A stretch of DNA of 64,000 nt from Variovorax sp. J2L1-78 (lineage in GTDB: Bacteria; Pseudomonadota; Gammaproteobacteria; Burkholderiales; Burkholderiaceae_C): contig NZ_JASZYB010000004.1 in NCBI RefSeq assembly GCF_030317205.1, positions 62,001 to 126,000 of the forward strand, given 5' to 3'. The notes under the pieces were generated by a model. That model saw only the letters and a program-made list of their open reading frames with translations. It was not told the origin of the DNA and made no database searches. This document shows, in pieces, positions 1-7,303 of this stretch; the first letter of the stretch is position 1, and the number at the start of each line of letters is the position of its first letter. Both the position numbers and the translations under genes were made by a program.

Positions 1-1148
1 TAGCGGCCGTTGGGCGTGCCCAACACGAGCGTGAAGCCGTTCGGGTAGCCGGCTTCCTTCAGCAGCGCCTTGGCCTTCTCGGGGTTCGGCTTGGCGGCGG
101 TCGTGAGGTTCTTGCTGGCGCCGAACATCGGGTACGGCAGCAGTTGCGCGGCCGGCGACGCGACGCCGCCCATGGTGCGTGCGACCAGCGCCTGCCGATC
201 GATGGCCAGCGACAGCGCCTCGCGCACACGCTTGTCGAGCAGCGGGTTCTTGCCGTTGGTGTCGGTGATGCCGGGCGTGGTCTCGCCGTTCTGGTCGAGC
301 GCGACATAGATGACGCGGTTCGAGGCCTTGGTCTCGACCGTGAGCTTGGGCTCCTTCTTCAGGCGCTCCAGGTCGTCTGTCGGCGGGTCTTCCACCAGGT
401 CGACGTCCCCCGCAAGCAGCGCCGCCGTGCGGGCGGCCGGGTTGCTGATGGGGCGGTAGATCACCTTGTCCCACGCGGGCGCCTTGCCCCAGTAGTTCGG
501 GTTGCGCTCGAAGATGATTTCCGAGCCGCGCTTCCACGACACGAACTTGTACGGGCCGGTGCCCACCAGGCCGGTGCCGGCGTTCAGCTCGGTGGTGGTC
601 TTGCCCTCGGGTGCCGAGCCCGCAGCGGCCTTGGCCGACATGATGGGCAGGCCCACCATGTTGATCGGCAGCAGCGGGTAGGGCTCGGTCGTGGTGATGC
701 GCACCGTCAGCGCGTCGGGCGCCTCGATCTTCTCGACCTTCTGCAGATAGATCTTGAAGGACGACGGGCTGTTGGGCACCTTGGGCACGCGGTCGAAGGT
801 GAACAACACGTCGGCCGAGGTCATCGGCGAGCCGTCGGAGAACTTGACGTTGGGCCGCAGCTTGAAGGTCCAGACATTGCCCTCGGCTTTCCAGGACTCC
901 GCCAGGCAGGGCTCGGGCTTCAAGTCGGCATCGACGCACACCAGCGGGTCGAACAGTGTCTGCGACAGCTGGATGTTCGGCGTGAGCGCGTGGTACTGCG
1001 GGTCCATCGACGTGGGCTCGGTCTTCAGGGCGACGACCAGGTCACGCGCAAACACAGAACCCGAAAACGCGGCACCGGCAACGACGGCGGCGATCAGCAG
1101 GCGGCGCGCATGAGGCCGAAAGGATGCGGTTGAAGCAATGCCTCGCAT
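1..1148 (-). CDS. Peptide ABC transporter substrate-binding protein (family 5), C-terminus cut by window edge
   Basis: This is a periplasmic solute-binding protein of the DppA/OppA family (SBP_bac_5), which delivers peptides or related compounds to an ABC permease. The first ~35 residues form a signal peptide ending near VFA-RD. After it comes a typical start to the mature domain, with a 'TEPTSMDPQYH' segment, a 'LFDPLV' strand, 'LAESW' and 'KFSDGSPMTSADVLFTFDR', all characteristic of the family. About 382 residues are visible; the family usually runs to ~500-530, so the C-terminus lies outside the window. The ATG at 1148 was chosen because GGAGAGA lies just upstream. An in-frame ATG at 1175 has no ribosome binding site. 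Permease and ATPase genes are not in view, so the substrate is unknown. Confidence 0.9.
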   Translation of the reverse strand, partial: MRGIASTASFRPHARRLLIAAVVAGAAFSGSVFARDLVVALKTEPTSMDPQYHALTPNIQLSQTLFDPLVCVDADLKPEPCLAESWKAEGNVWTFKLRPNVKFSDGSPMTSADVLFTFDRVPKVPNSPSSFKIYLQKVEKIEAPDALTVRITTTEPYPLLPINMVGLPIMSAKAAAGSAPEGKTTTELNAGTGLVGTGPYKFVSWKRGSEIIFERNPNYWGKAPAWDKVIYRPISNPAARTAALLAGDVDLVEDPPTDDLERLKKEPKLTVETKASNRVIYVALDQNGETTPGITDTNGKNPLLDKRVREALSLAIDRQALVARTMGGVASPAAQLLPYPMFGASKNLTTAAKPNPEKAKALLKEAGYPNGFTLVLGTPNGR

Positions 1149-1175
1149 GTGTGTATCTCTCCAGAGCTGGGTCAT

Positions 1176-1194
1176 AAAAAAAGCGCCTCGGCGC
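1176..1194 (-). terminator. Hairpin plus T7 tract in the leader of the peptide-binding protein gene
   Basis: Read on the minus strand, GCGCC-GA-GGCGC is followed directly by seven T, the classic intrinsic terminator layout. It lies after the upstream deacylase gene (ending at 1319) but only 27 bp before the start of the binding-protein gene at 1148. It could end the deacylase transcript. If the binding-protein promoter lies upstream of it, it would instead act as a leader attenuator. Confidence 0.7.
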
Positions 1195-1209
1195 GTTGCG
1201 GGAGGAGCA

Positions 1210-1225
1210 TGCAAGAAGTGCACCA
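1210..1225 (-). promoter_or_regulatory. Candidate sigma-54 (-24/-12) promoter
   Basis: On the minus strand the sequence TGGTGC-ACTTC-TTGCA matches the sigma-54 pattern TGGCAC-N5-TTGCW, with the invariant GG and GC at the right spacing. Transcription would begin near 1200, just before the hairpin/T7 element, and read into the peptide-binding protein gene. This is motif reading only; one base of the -24 element departs from the consensus. Confidence 0.5.
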
Positions 1226-1318
1226 CTTTGCAGGTGCCCGCCGGATCAGGATAGGCGTGTGCACCAGGGTGATGCACCCGTGATAACCCGCTTCACATGC
1301 GAGCAGGCGCGCCGCCGT

Positions 1319-2254
1319 TCAGAGCGGCCGGGTGAGGTAGACCGCCTCGCGTCCGACGATCGTCCGCTGCGCCGGCATGAAGACGGTGCAGTCGTCACAG
1401 GGCGAACGAATTTCCTCGTCGCCGTTGGTCGCAATGAGCTCGCCCTTGGCGAAGGTTTCGAAGCCGATCAGCGGGCGCACGAAATGGAAGTTGGCGTCCT
1501 TGATCATGTGTGTCTGCAGCAGCTCGAAGCGCCGTTGCGGGCCGGGCGCCGGCGCCGCCGGATCCTTGTCGATCAGGCCGAAATGCGCGAGGAAACGCAA
1601 GGTCACGGTGGTGGCCAGGTCGGCGGCCGACTGCTTGAAATGCTGGCCGCACTCGACCACCATCGCCGCGCCCTTGCCGTCCGCCTTGCCGTGGTGGCCG
1701 TACTGGATCAGCGGCGTGCCGGAGCCCAGGCCGTTGGGCATGACCAGGTGCACCGCCGGAATGCCGACGGCCAGCGCCACTTCGGCGTTGCGCTCGTAGG
1801 CGGGGTAGACCCAGAAGGGCACCACGTCCTGGCTGGTGGAGTGGATGTCGAGGATGTAGTCGGCCGCGTCGATCACCGGGCGCAGCACGCGTGCGCGCCG
1901 CAGCTCGGGGCTGTCTTCGGTGCCGTCGAGCATCTCGGCCGACCAGATGCGGTTGAGGTTGTGCACGATCTGCCGGTTGTCGAAGGGCTTCTCGGCATCG
2001 AAGGCGTTGTAGGCCTCGATGTGCGAGAAGCTCACGGTCAGCGTCCCGATCTTCGGGCGCACGCCGGTGTCGAGCAGGTGGGTGGCAGCGACCATGCCGC
2101 AGATCTCGTTGCCGTGCGTCAGGGCGTTGATCAGCACGTGCGGGCCCGGCTGGCCGGACTCGAAGCGGTGGACATACGCGATGCCGATGTTGCCTTCGCG
2201 GTAGGCGGCGATGTCGCGCGGCAGGACTTCGAGAACGGGTGGGGCTTGCGTCAT
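1319..2254 (-). CDS. Succinylglutamate desuccinylase/aspartoacylase family amidohydrolase
   Basis: This is a 311-aa zinc-dependent deacylase of the AstE/AspA branch of the M14 carboxypeptidase fold, expected to be cytoplasmic. Zinc ligands are seen in 'HGNEICG' (residues ~47-53) and 'DIHST' (~137-141). A catalytic glutamate sits in 'VVECGQH' (~199-205). The family removes acyl groups from N-acylated amino acids or related amides. The next gene downstream is a peptide-type solute-binding protein, which fits uptake followed by deacylation, although a terminator-like hairpin lies between them. A second member of the same family is found at 37151-38128. The true substrate cannot be read from the sequence. 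Confidence 0.85.
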   Translation of the reverse strand: MTQAPPVLEVLPRDIAAYREGNIGIAYVHRFESGQPGPHVLINALTHGNEICGMVAATHLLDTGVRPKIGTLTVSFSHIEAYNAFDAEKPFDNRQIVHNLNRIWSAEMLDGTEDSPELRRARVLRPVIDAADYILDIHSTSQDVVPFWVYPAYERNAEVALAVGIPAVHLVMPNGLGSGTPLIQYGHHGKADGKGAAMVVECGQHFKQSAADLATTVTLRFLAHFGLIDKDPAAPAPGPQRRFELLQTHMIKDANFHFVRPLIGFETFAKGELIATNGDEEIRSPCDDCTVFMPAQRTIVGREAVYLTRPL

Positions 2255-2416
2255 GGGGTGGGAGAAAGGTGGAAGTTTTTTTCGGACGAACGCCGGAGCG
2301 CCTTCGAAGTTTGCTACAAGTACAGGCGTCGCATGACGAGGCGGCCATTTCTCCGACAGGCGCGCTCGGCCGGATCGCGTCCAATCAACGTTTCATCCAT
2401 GAAGGAGGATCCAAGA

Positions 2417-2635
2417 ATGAGCCAGTTCGCCACCATCCAGGGCCACGTCAGTTATTCGCCGGGGGACGGCGTGCCGCTGATCATCCCGGTCGGCACCCTC
2501 GTCGAAGTGGTGCTCGCACCGGACAGCGCGACGCTGAGCTGGGAAGCCGAGAAAGGCGTGGTCGGCCTCACGGCCATTCCGCGGATGCAGTACGACGAGT
2601 ACGTCGAGGCCGGGAAGATCGTCCTGAAGCCCTGA
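2417..2635 (+). CDS. Conserved hypothetical small protein (72 aa)
   Basis: A 72-residue soluble protein without a signal peptide or membrane segment. It is rich in beta-forming residues (a 'VPLIIPVGTLVEVVLAPD' stretch around residues 19-36), suggesting a small beta-barrel or sandwich. The start is well supported: the strong ribosome binding site GAAGGAGGA lies 6-7 bp before the ATG. It is transcribed away from the deacylase gene across a 162-bp divergent spacer and toward ylqF. I do not recognise a family and assign no function. Confidence 0.7.
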   Translation: MSQFATIQGHVSYSPGDGVPLIIPVGTLVEVVLAPDSATLSWEAEKGVVGLTAIPRMQYDEYVEAGKIVLKP

Positions 2636-2673
2636 GAAGCTGTGAACGAATCATCCACAGCCTCTGACGCGAT

Positions 2674-3627
2674 CTAGGTGCCCGCGTCCGCCGCGGGCGC
2701 ACGCTTGCCCTTGCCGCTGCGCGCCTCCTTCTTGGCGCGTCGTTCGGCATCGAGCTGCTCGCCCTCCGCGAGCCAGGCCGCGAATTCCTCCGGCGTCTCA
2801 AGCGTGATGCGACCGAGGCTGCCGTCGCGGAAGGCATGCATCACGATCTCCGCCGCCTTCTGCAGATTGACACGGCCCTTGCCCAGCAACGCACCGCGCT
2901 TGCGACCGATCGCGTCGAGCAGTTCTTCGTCCTGCATGTCCGCGACCGTTGCCGCATCGAGGTCGAGCTTGAAGCGCGCCGCGAGCCCCTTGGCATAGTG
3001 CCGCTTGACATAGTCGAGCAGTTCCAGCGCGACTTCCTCGTCGTCGAAGGCATTGCGCCCCACCGCACCGCTCGCCGCCAGGTTGTAGCCGCTCTTGGCC
3101 ACGATGATGCGCGGCCACAGCATACCGGGCGTGTCCCACAGGTAGAAGTCGTCGGCCAGCGTGATGCGCTGCTCGAGCTTGGTGATGCCGGCCTCGTCGC
3201 CGGTCTTGGCCTTGCGCCCGCCCGCCAGCGTGTTGATCAGCGTCGACTTGCCCACGTTCGGGATGCCGCAGATCAGCACCCGCATCGGCTTGGCCATGCC
3301 GCCGCGGTTGGGCGCCAGCGCGTGGCAGGCTTCGACCAGTTGCCGGGCCGGCGTCGTCTGGCTGGCGTCCAGGCCGATGGCGCGCGTGTCGGGCAGCGCG
3401 TTGTAGTGCGCCAGCCATTGCTGGGTGCGTTCGGGGTCGGCCAGGTCCTGCTTGTTGAGCACCTTCAGGCCGGGTTTGTGGCCGGTGAGCTCGGCCAGCA
3501 TCGGGTTCGCACTGGAAGCGGGCAACCGGGCGTCGAGCAGCTCGATCACCACGTCGATGTCCTTGATGCGCTCGCCGATGGCCTTCTTGGTCAGGTGCAT
3601 GTGACCGGGGAACCACTGGATCGCCAT
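2674..3627 (-). CDS. ylqF: Ribosome biogenesis GTPase YlqF/RbgA
   Basis: This 317-aa GTPase has the circularly permuted G-motif order of the YlqF/RbgA family. A 'DARLPASSANPML' segment comes near the N-terminus, then G4 'NKQDL', G1 'GIPNVGKST' and G3 'DTPGM'. In Bacillus, RbgA acts in late assembly of the 50S subunit; the same role is inferred here. The opening 'MAIQWFPGHM' is the family's usual N-terminus, so the ATG at 3627 is chosen over an in-frame start 23 codons upstream. AAAGAGA precedes it. The C-terminus ends in a basic tail. It appears to be transcribed alone. Confidence 0.92.
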   Translation of the reverse strand: MAIQWFPGHMHLTKKAIGERIKDIDVVIELLDARLPASSANPMLAELTGHKPGLKVLNKQDLADPERTQQWLAHYNALPDTRAIGLDASQTTPARQLVEACHALAPNRGGMAKPMRVLICGIPNVGKSTLINTLAGGRKAKTGDEAGITKLEQRITLADDFYLWDTPGMLWPRIIVAKSGYNLAASGAVGRNAFDDEEVALELLDYVKRHYAKGLAARFKLDLDAATVADMQDEELLDAIGRKRGALLGKGRVNLQKAAEIVMHAFRDGSLGRITLETPEEFAAWLAEGEQLDAERRAKKEARSGKGKRAPAADAGT

Positions 3628-3744
3628 CGGTGTATCTCTTTCTATCGTTCGTCCGGAAGGGACTGCATTGTGCGGGACGCTTGCGGCGGCCCCCAAAACG
3701 ACGAAAAGGGACCGAAGCCCCCTGTCGCGTACGGCGGGGTCGCC

Positions 3745-4716
3745 CTACTTTCGGATCGTCACCTCGACACGCCGCGATTCGGCGTTGGTGTCGCCCGTGC
3801 CGGTGATGTCGGCCGGCTTCTCGAGCACGATGCTCGATGCGGGCACACCGGCGGCCTCGAGGGCGCCCGACACGGCCTGCGCGCGCTGCTGCGACATGGC
3901 GACATTGGCCGTCGCGCTGCCGGTCGGGTCGCTGTAGCCCGACACCACCGCCTTGGCCTCGGCGTGGGTGCGCAGGTAATCGACCAGCGCCTGGGCGCGC
4001 GCGGCGAACTCCGGCGAAATCTCGGCCTTGCCGCTGTCGAAGTACACCTTGAGCGACGGCTGTCCATCGATCAACGAGGCGAGCGCACCGGCGCCCGCCG
4101 GAATGGCCTCGACCGTCGTCGGTTGCGCGGCACCCGAGACGGCCGGCACCACCACCGGCGCGGGCGGCGCGACATCGGTTGCGGGTTGTTGGCAGCGCGT
4201 GACGTAGAACAGGATGGCCAGCAGCAGCACGAGCCATGGCAGCCACGTCAGAAGCCCGCCGCGACGCGCAGGGCGTGTGCGGGGTGACGCCTGGGCGCCG
4301 AGGCTGGGCCCACCGGCCTGCATCGACTCGATCTCGCCCGGCGTGAACGCGCGCCAGCGGCCCCCGACGGCCAGGCGCCGCATGATCACCGGCGCGGCGA
4401 GCGCGACGGCGCTGGCGACGGTCGCCGAGTCGAGGCCGAGCCGCCCCGCAAAGCGCGCCAGGAGTCCATCCGGCCCGCCCAGCACGGTGTCGACCTGCGT
4501 CGCGCTGAGGACGGGCGCCGACGTCGCACCGGAGGGCGGCGTCAGCCAGCCCTGCACGACATCGCCGAAACCGCGCTGCGTGAAGCGCTCGGCAAAGCCC
4601 TCCAGGCCGTCGGTGTCGGGGTCGGCCATGGTGCCGAGCAGCATCTGCACGAGTTCGCCGGCCTTGGGGCCGAGCGCGAAGCGTTCGGCGATATCCCGGC
4701 TGAGTTCATCAAACAT
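3745..4716 (-). CDS. DUF937 (YidB-like) / OmpA C-terminal domain fusion protein
   Basis: A 323-aa protein with three parts. The N-terminal ~150 residues resemble DUF937/YidB ('FDELSRDIAERFALG', 'LLGTMADPDTDGLEGFAERF'). One membrane segment lies around residues 170-190 ('WLPWLVLLLAILFYV'). The C-terminal ~110 residues form an OmpA-type peptidoglycan-binding domain ('KVYFDSGKAEI', 'SGYSDPTG', 'NVAMSQQRAQAV', 'ESRRVEVTI'). The layout places DUF937 in the cytoplasm and the OmpA domain in the periplasm. AGGGAGA precedes the chosen ATG, 42 codons inside the longest reading frame. Function is unknown; the OmpA part suggests cell-wall anchoring. Confidence 0.85.
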   Translation of the reverse strand: MFDELSRDIAERFALGPKAGELVQMLLGTMADPDTDGLEGFAERFTQRGFGDVVQGWLTPPSGATSAPVLSATQVDTVLGGPDGLLARFAGRLGLDSATVASAVALAAPVIMRRLAVGGRWRAFTPGEIESMQAGGPSLGAQASPRTRPARRGGLLTWLPWLVLLLAILFYVTRCQQPATDVAPPAPVVVPAVSGAAQPTTVEAIPAGAGALASLIDGQPSLKVYFDSGKAEISPEFAARAQALVDYLRTHAEAKAVVSGYSDPTGSATANVAMSQQRAQAVSGALEAAGVPASSIVLEKPADITGTGDTNAESRRVEVTIRK

Positions 4717-4849
4717 GTTGTTTCTCCCTGAGTGAAGCCGCGGTCGAAGCGCCGCCGGCGGCGCGGACCATAGCCCACGCCGCCGTGCAGCGAAACCGGG
4801 CATCGCGCAAAGAACCGCAAAGGCGGGAATTGCGCACGCCAACTGGCGT

Positions 4850-5659
4850 TCAGGCCATGTCGGTGCGGTGGATGCGCGGGTCGATCAGCGCCTGCGGCAC
4901 CAGGTAGGCCCGGTCGTCGAACAGGTCGATGCCGCACATCAGCGACTCGACCCAGTCGAAGAAGTCCGAGATGGCCGCCCGCCCCTCGATGGGCGCGCCG
5001 TGCTGCGGCACGAGCATCGCGATGTCGAGCGTGCGCGCCATGCGCGCCCACAGCCGCAGGATCTTGTTCGACACCATGTAGCGGCGATGGAAGGCTTCCA
5101 TGCGCGGGATGTGCGGCGCCAGGTCGCGCACGGGGGTCCGGGCCTCGCGGCCGCTGGTCATCGACACGCCGAGGTCGCCGGTGAAGAGGATGCGGCTGAC
5201 CGGATCGTAGAAGTGGAAGTTGCCCTCGGCGTGCAGGAAGTGCGCCGGCAGCAGCCACAGCTCGCTGTCGCCCAGGGGCAGCCGGCCGCCGAGGTCGGGC
5301 ACGCCGATGATCCGCTCCTCGGTCTTGCCGACCTTGGTGAAGTGCGGCACGAAACGCTCCCACACGCGCGAGATCACGAGCTGTGCGCGGGTCGAGGTCA
5401 GCCAGCGGTCGAGCGAGGCGATGATGTCCGGATCGGCATGCGAGGCGACGATGTACGACAGCTTGTGCGGGCTGAAGTGGCGCGTCATGCCGAGGTACAG
5501 CTCGTTGAAGGCGAGGTTGCCGCCCGGATCGATGACCGCACCGGTGCCGTGGTCGACGATGAGGAACTGGTTCGCCTGCACCGCCTGGCCATCCGCGCCG
5601 ACCAGGTCGGTGAACATCAGGCAGGCATGCTGCGGGTCGCGGTAGAGCTCGATCGGCAC
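4850..5659 (-). CDS. Metallo-beta-lactamase-fold protein, oxygen-binding di-iron type
   Basis: This 269-aa protein resembles the oxygen-binding di-iron (flavodiiron-like) branch of the metallo-beta-lactamase fold. It lacks the flavodoxin domain of true flavodiiron proteins. Metal-ligand candidates are 'SHADPD' (~residues 83-88), 'HAEGNFHFYD' (~148-157) with 'TGDLG' just after (~164-168), and 'PQHGAPI' (~224-230). In relatives this centre binds O2 or NO; here the reaction is unproven. A perfect FNR-type box lies 63-76 bp upstream of the start, pointing to control by oxygen level. It diverges from a CBS-domain gene. Confidence 0.82.
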   Translation of the reverse strand: MPIELYRDPQHACLMFTDLVGADGQAVQANQFLIVDHGTGAVIDPGGNLAFNELYLGMTRHFSPHKLSYIVASHADPDIIASLDRWLTSTRAQLVISRVWERFVPHFTKVGKTEERIIGVPDLGGRLPLGDSELWLLPAHFLHAEGNFHFYDPVSRILFTGDLGVSMTSGREARTPVRDLAPHIPRMEAFHRRYMVSNKILRLWARMARTLDIAMLVPQHGAPIEGRAAISDFFDWVESLMCGIDLFDDRAYLVPQALIDPRIHRTDMA

Positions 5660-5721
5660 GGGCAGGTCTGGAAGGTCGGAGGAAAGAGGCCCGACTGTAG
5701 AGAGCCCGGCGGTGTCGGCGG

Positions 5722-5735
5722 TTGATGGGGATCAA
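5722..5735. promoter_or_regulatory. FNR/ANR-type box (TTGAT-N4-ATCAA)
   Basis: TTGATGGGGATCAA matches the FNR/ANR consensus at every defined position. It is centred about 70 bp upstream of the di-iron protein start (minus strand) and about 117 bp upstream of the CBS gene (plus strand). For class II activation of the minus-strand gene, transcription would start near 5687. A second perfect box occurs at 55009-55022. Confidence 0.75.
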
Positions 5736-5845
5736 GGGCACAGAAGCCGTTCACCCATTTGTCTACCTAGCCACGGAGCCCGAGCCGCCCCTATGATGAA
5801 TCCGATGCACCCGCGCATCGTTCCCCCACTGTCCGGAGAAAGCTC

Positions 5846-6277
5846 ATGAAACCCGTGTCCGCCCTGCTCGCCCAACGACGAAATGCCGGCCTCTGGCACA
5901 CCACCCCCGACGCCACGGTCTTCGACGCACTGCATGTGCTGGCCAAGCACGAAGTCGGCGCGCTGGTGGTGATGGAAGGCGACCGGCTCGCGGGCGTTTT
6001 CTCCGAACGCGACTACACGCGCAAGGTGGCCCTGCTGGGCAAGAACTCGAAAGCGATGCAGGTGGCAGAGATCATGACCGCCCATGTCATCACCGTGACG
6101 CCGAACACCCCCACCCACGACTGCATGGCGCTCATGAGCCAGAAACGCATTCGTCACTTGCCGGTGGTCGACAACGGCAAGGTGGTCGGCATGCTGTCGA
6201 TCCGCGACCTGATGGACGACATCATTGCCGATCACGAGAAGACGATCGAGCAACTGACAACTTACATCCAGAGTTGA
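5846..6277 (+). CDS. CBS domain-containing protein
   Basis: This 143-aa protein is made of a tandem CBS pair (a Bateman module) and nothing else. The first CBS repeat spans roughly residues 12-65 ('HTTPDATVFDALHVL', 'GVFSERDYTRKV') and the second roughly 75-135 ('MTAHVITVTPNTP', 'RIRHLPVVDNGKVVGMLSIRD'). Such stand-alone modules bind adenosine nucleotides and are thought to sense energy charge. CGGAGAAAG lies before the ATG. Its stop codon abuts the stop of the convergent aminotransferase gene. It shares its upstream region, including an FNR box, with the divergent di-iron protein. Confidence 0.9.
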   Translation: MKPVSALLAQRRNAGLWHTTPDATVFDALHVLAKHEVGALVVMEGDRLAGVFSERDYTRKVALLGKNSKAMQVAEIMTAHVITVTPNTPTHDCMALMSQKRIRHLPVVDNGKVVGMLSIRDLMDDIIADHEKTIEQLTTYIQS

Positions 6278-7141
6278 TCAGATCGATTGCGTGTTCTTCG
6301 CACGCTGGTACGCGGCGTGCAGCCGCGCGAAGACCGGGCCGGGCGTGCCGCTGCCGATGGGCCGGCCATCGAGCAGCGTCACCGGCATGATTTCCTTGCT
6401 GGCCGAACTGAGCAGCAGCTCGTCGGCGGCGCGGACTTCCGCCTCGGCGATCGGGCGCAGGTCGTAGGGAATGCCTTCGGCCTCGCACAGCTCCCGGATC
6501 AGGTCGTAGCGAATGCCTTCGAGCACGTGCTCGCTCTTGGGCGCACCGAACAGCGCGCCGCCCTGCACCACCCACACGTTCGACGACGAGGCCTCGGTCA
6601 GCAGCCCGTCGCGGAACAGGATCGTCTCGACCGCCCCGACGTCGGCCGAGATCTGGCGCGCCAGCACATTGCCCAGCAGCGAGGTGCTCTTGATGTCGGC
6701 ACGCTCCCAGCGGAAGTCTCGCGAGGTGACGCAGGCCACGCCCTTGGCGAGCAGCGCTGCCGATGGCGGCTTCATGGCGTTGGTCATCATGAAGACCGTG
6801 GGCACGACGTCCTCAGGCATCACGTGGTCGCGCGGCGCCACGCCGCGGCTGACCTGGATGTAGAGCATCTGGTCGTCGGCGGGATGCTCGGCGACGAGGC
6901 GGCGTGCCCGCTCGAGCCAGCCGGCTTCGTCGAACGGATTGACGATGCGCACGCTGCCCAGGCTTCGGTTCAAGCGCGCCATGTGCTGCGCGAAACGGAA
7001 GAACCTGCGCCCGTACACGGGCACGACCTCATAGATGCCGTCGCCGAAGATGAAGCCGCGGTCGAGCACGGAAATCTTGGCCTCGGCCAGCGGCGTGTAG
7101 TCGCCGTTGAGGTAGCAAAGGGAGTCGGGAAGAGCCTGCAT
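6278..7141 (-). CDS. Class IV PLP-dependent aminotransferase, D-amino-acid transaminase-like
   Basis: A 287-aa fold-type IV aminotransferase. The catalytic lysine is in 'DIKSTSLLGNVLA' (about residue 149), a sequence typical of D-alanine/D-amino-acid transaminases rather than IlvE. Other family marks are 'VLDRGFIFGDGIYEVVPVYG' near the N-terminus, 'EASSSNVWVV' and 'LLSSASKEIMPVT' toward the C-terminus. The enzyme likely converts a D-amino acid and 2-oxoglutarate into the keto acid and D-glutamate. A branched-chain or 4-amino-4-deoxychorismate lyase role is less likely. The longest frame runs far upstream, but 'MQALPDSLCYLNG' is the natural N-terminus. Confidence 0.85.
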   Translation of the reverse strand: MQALPDSLCYLNGDYTPLAEAKISVLDRGFIFGDGIYEVVPVYGRRFFRFAQHMARLNRSLGSVRIVNPFDEAGWLERARRLVAEHPADDQMLYIQVSRGVAPRDHVMPEDVVPTVFMMTNAMKPPSAALLAKGVACVTSRDFRWERADIKSTSLLGNVLARQISADVGAVETILFRDGLLTEASSSNVWVVQGGALFGAPKSEHVLEGIRYDLIRELCEAEGIPYDLRPIAEAEVRAADELLLSSASKEIMPVTLLDGRPIGSGTPGPVFARLHAAYQRAKNTQSI

Positions 7142-7303
7142 GCGGAAACCGAAAGGAGATGAAGCCCGCCATTCTCCCCGCAGTGCACTCGCGATGCCCG
7201 CTCGACCGTCGCGCACCCGCTTTTGGCCGGACGGCCTACGCGCGCGCCCGGCGAGCTGCGAAAGACTCGACCTCCCATTCCTTCCGAAGAAAGTTCTAGC
7301 TCG

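Noticed and set aside
1149..1175. In-frame ATG at 1175 as start of the peptide-binding protein
   Set aside because: It lies directly after the T7 tract with no ribosome binding site, while the ATG at 1148 has GGAGAGA and a proper signal peptide.
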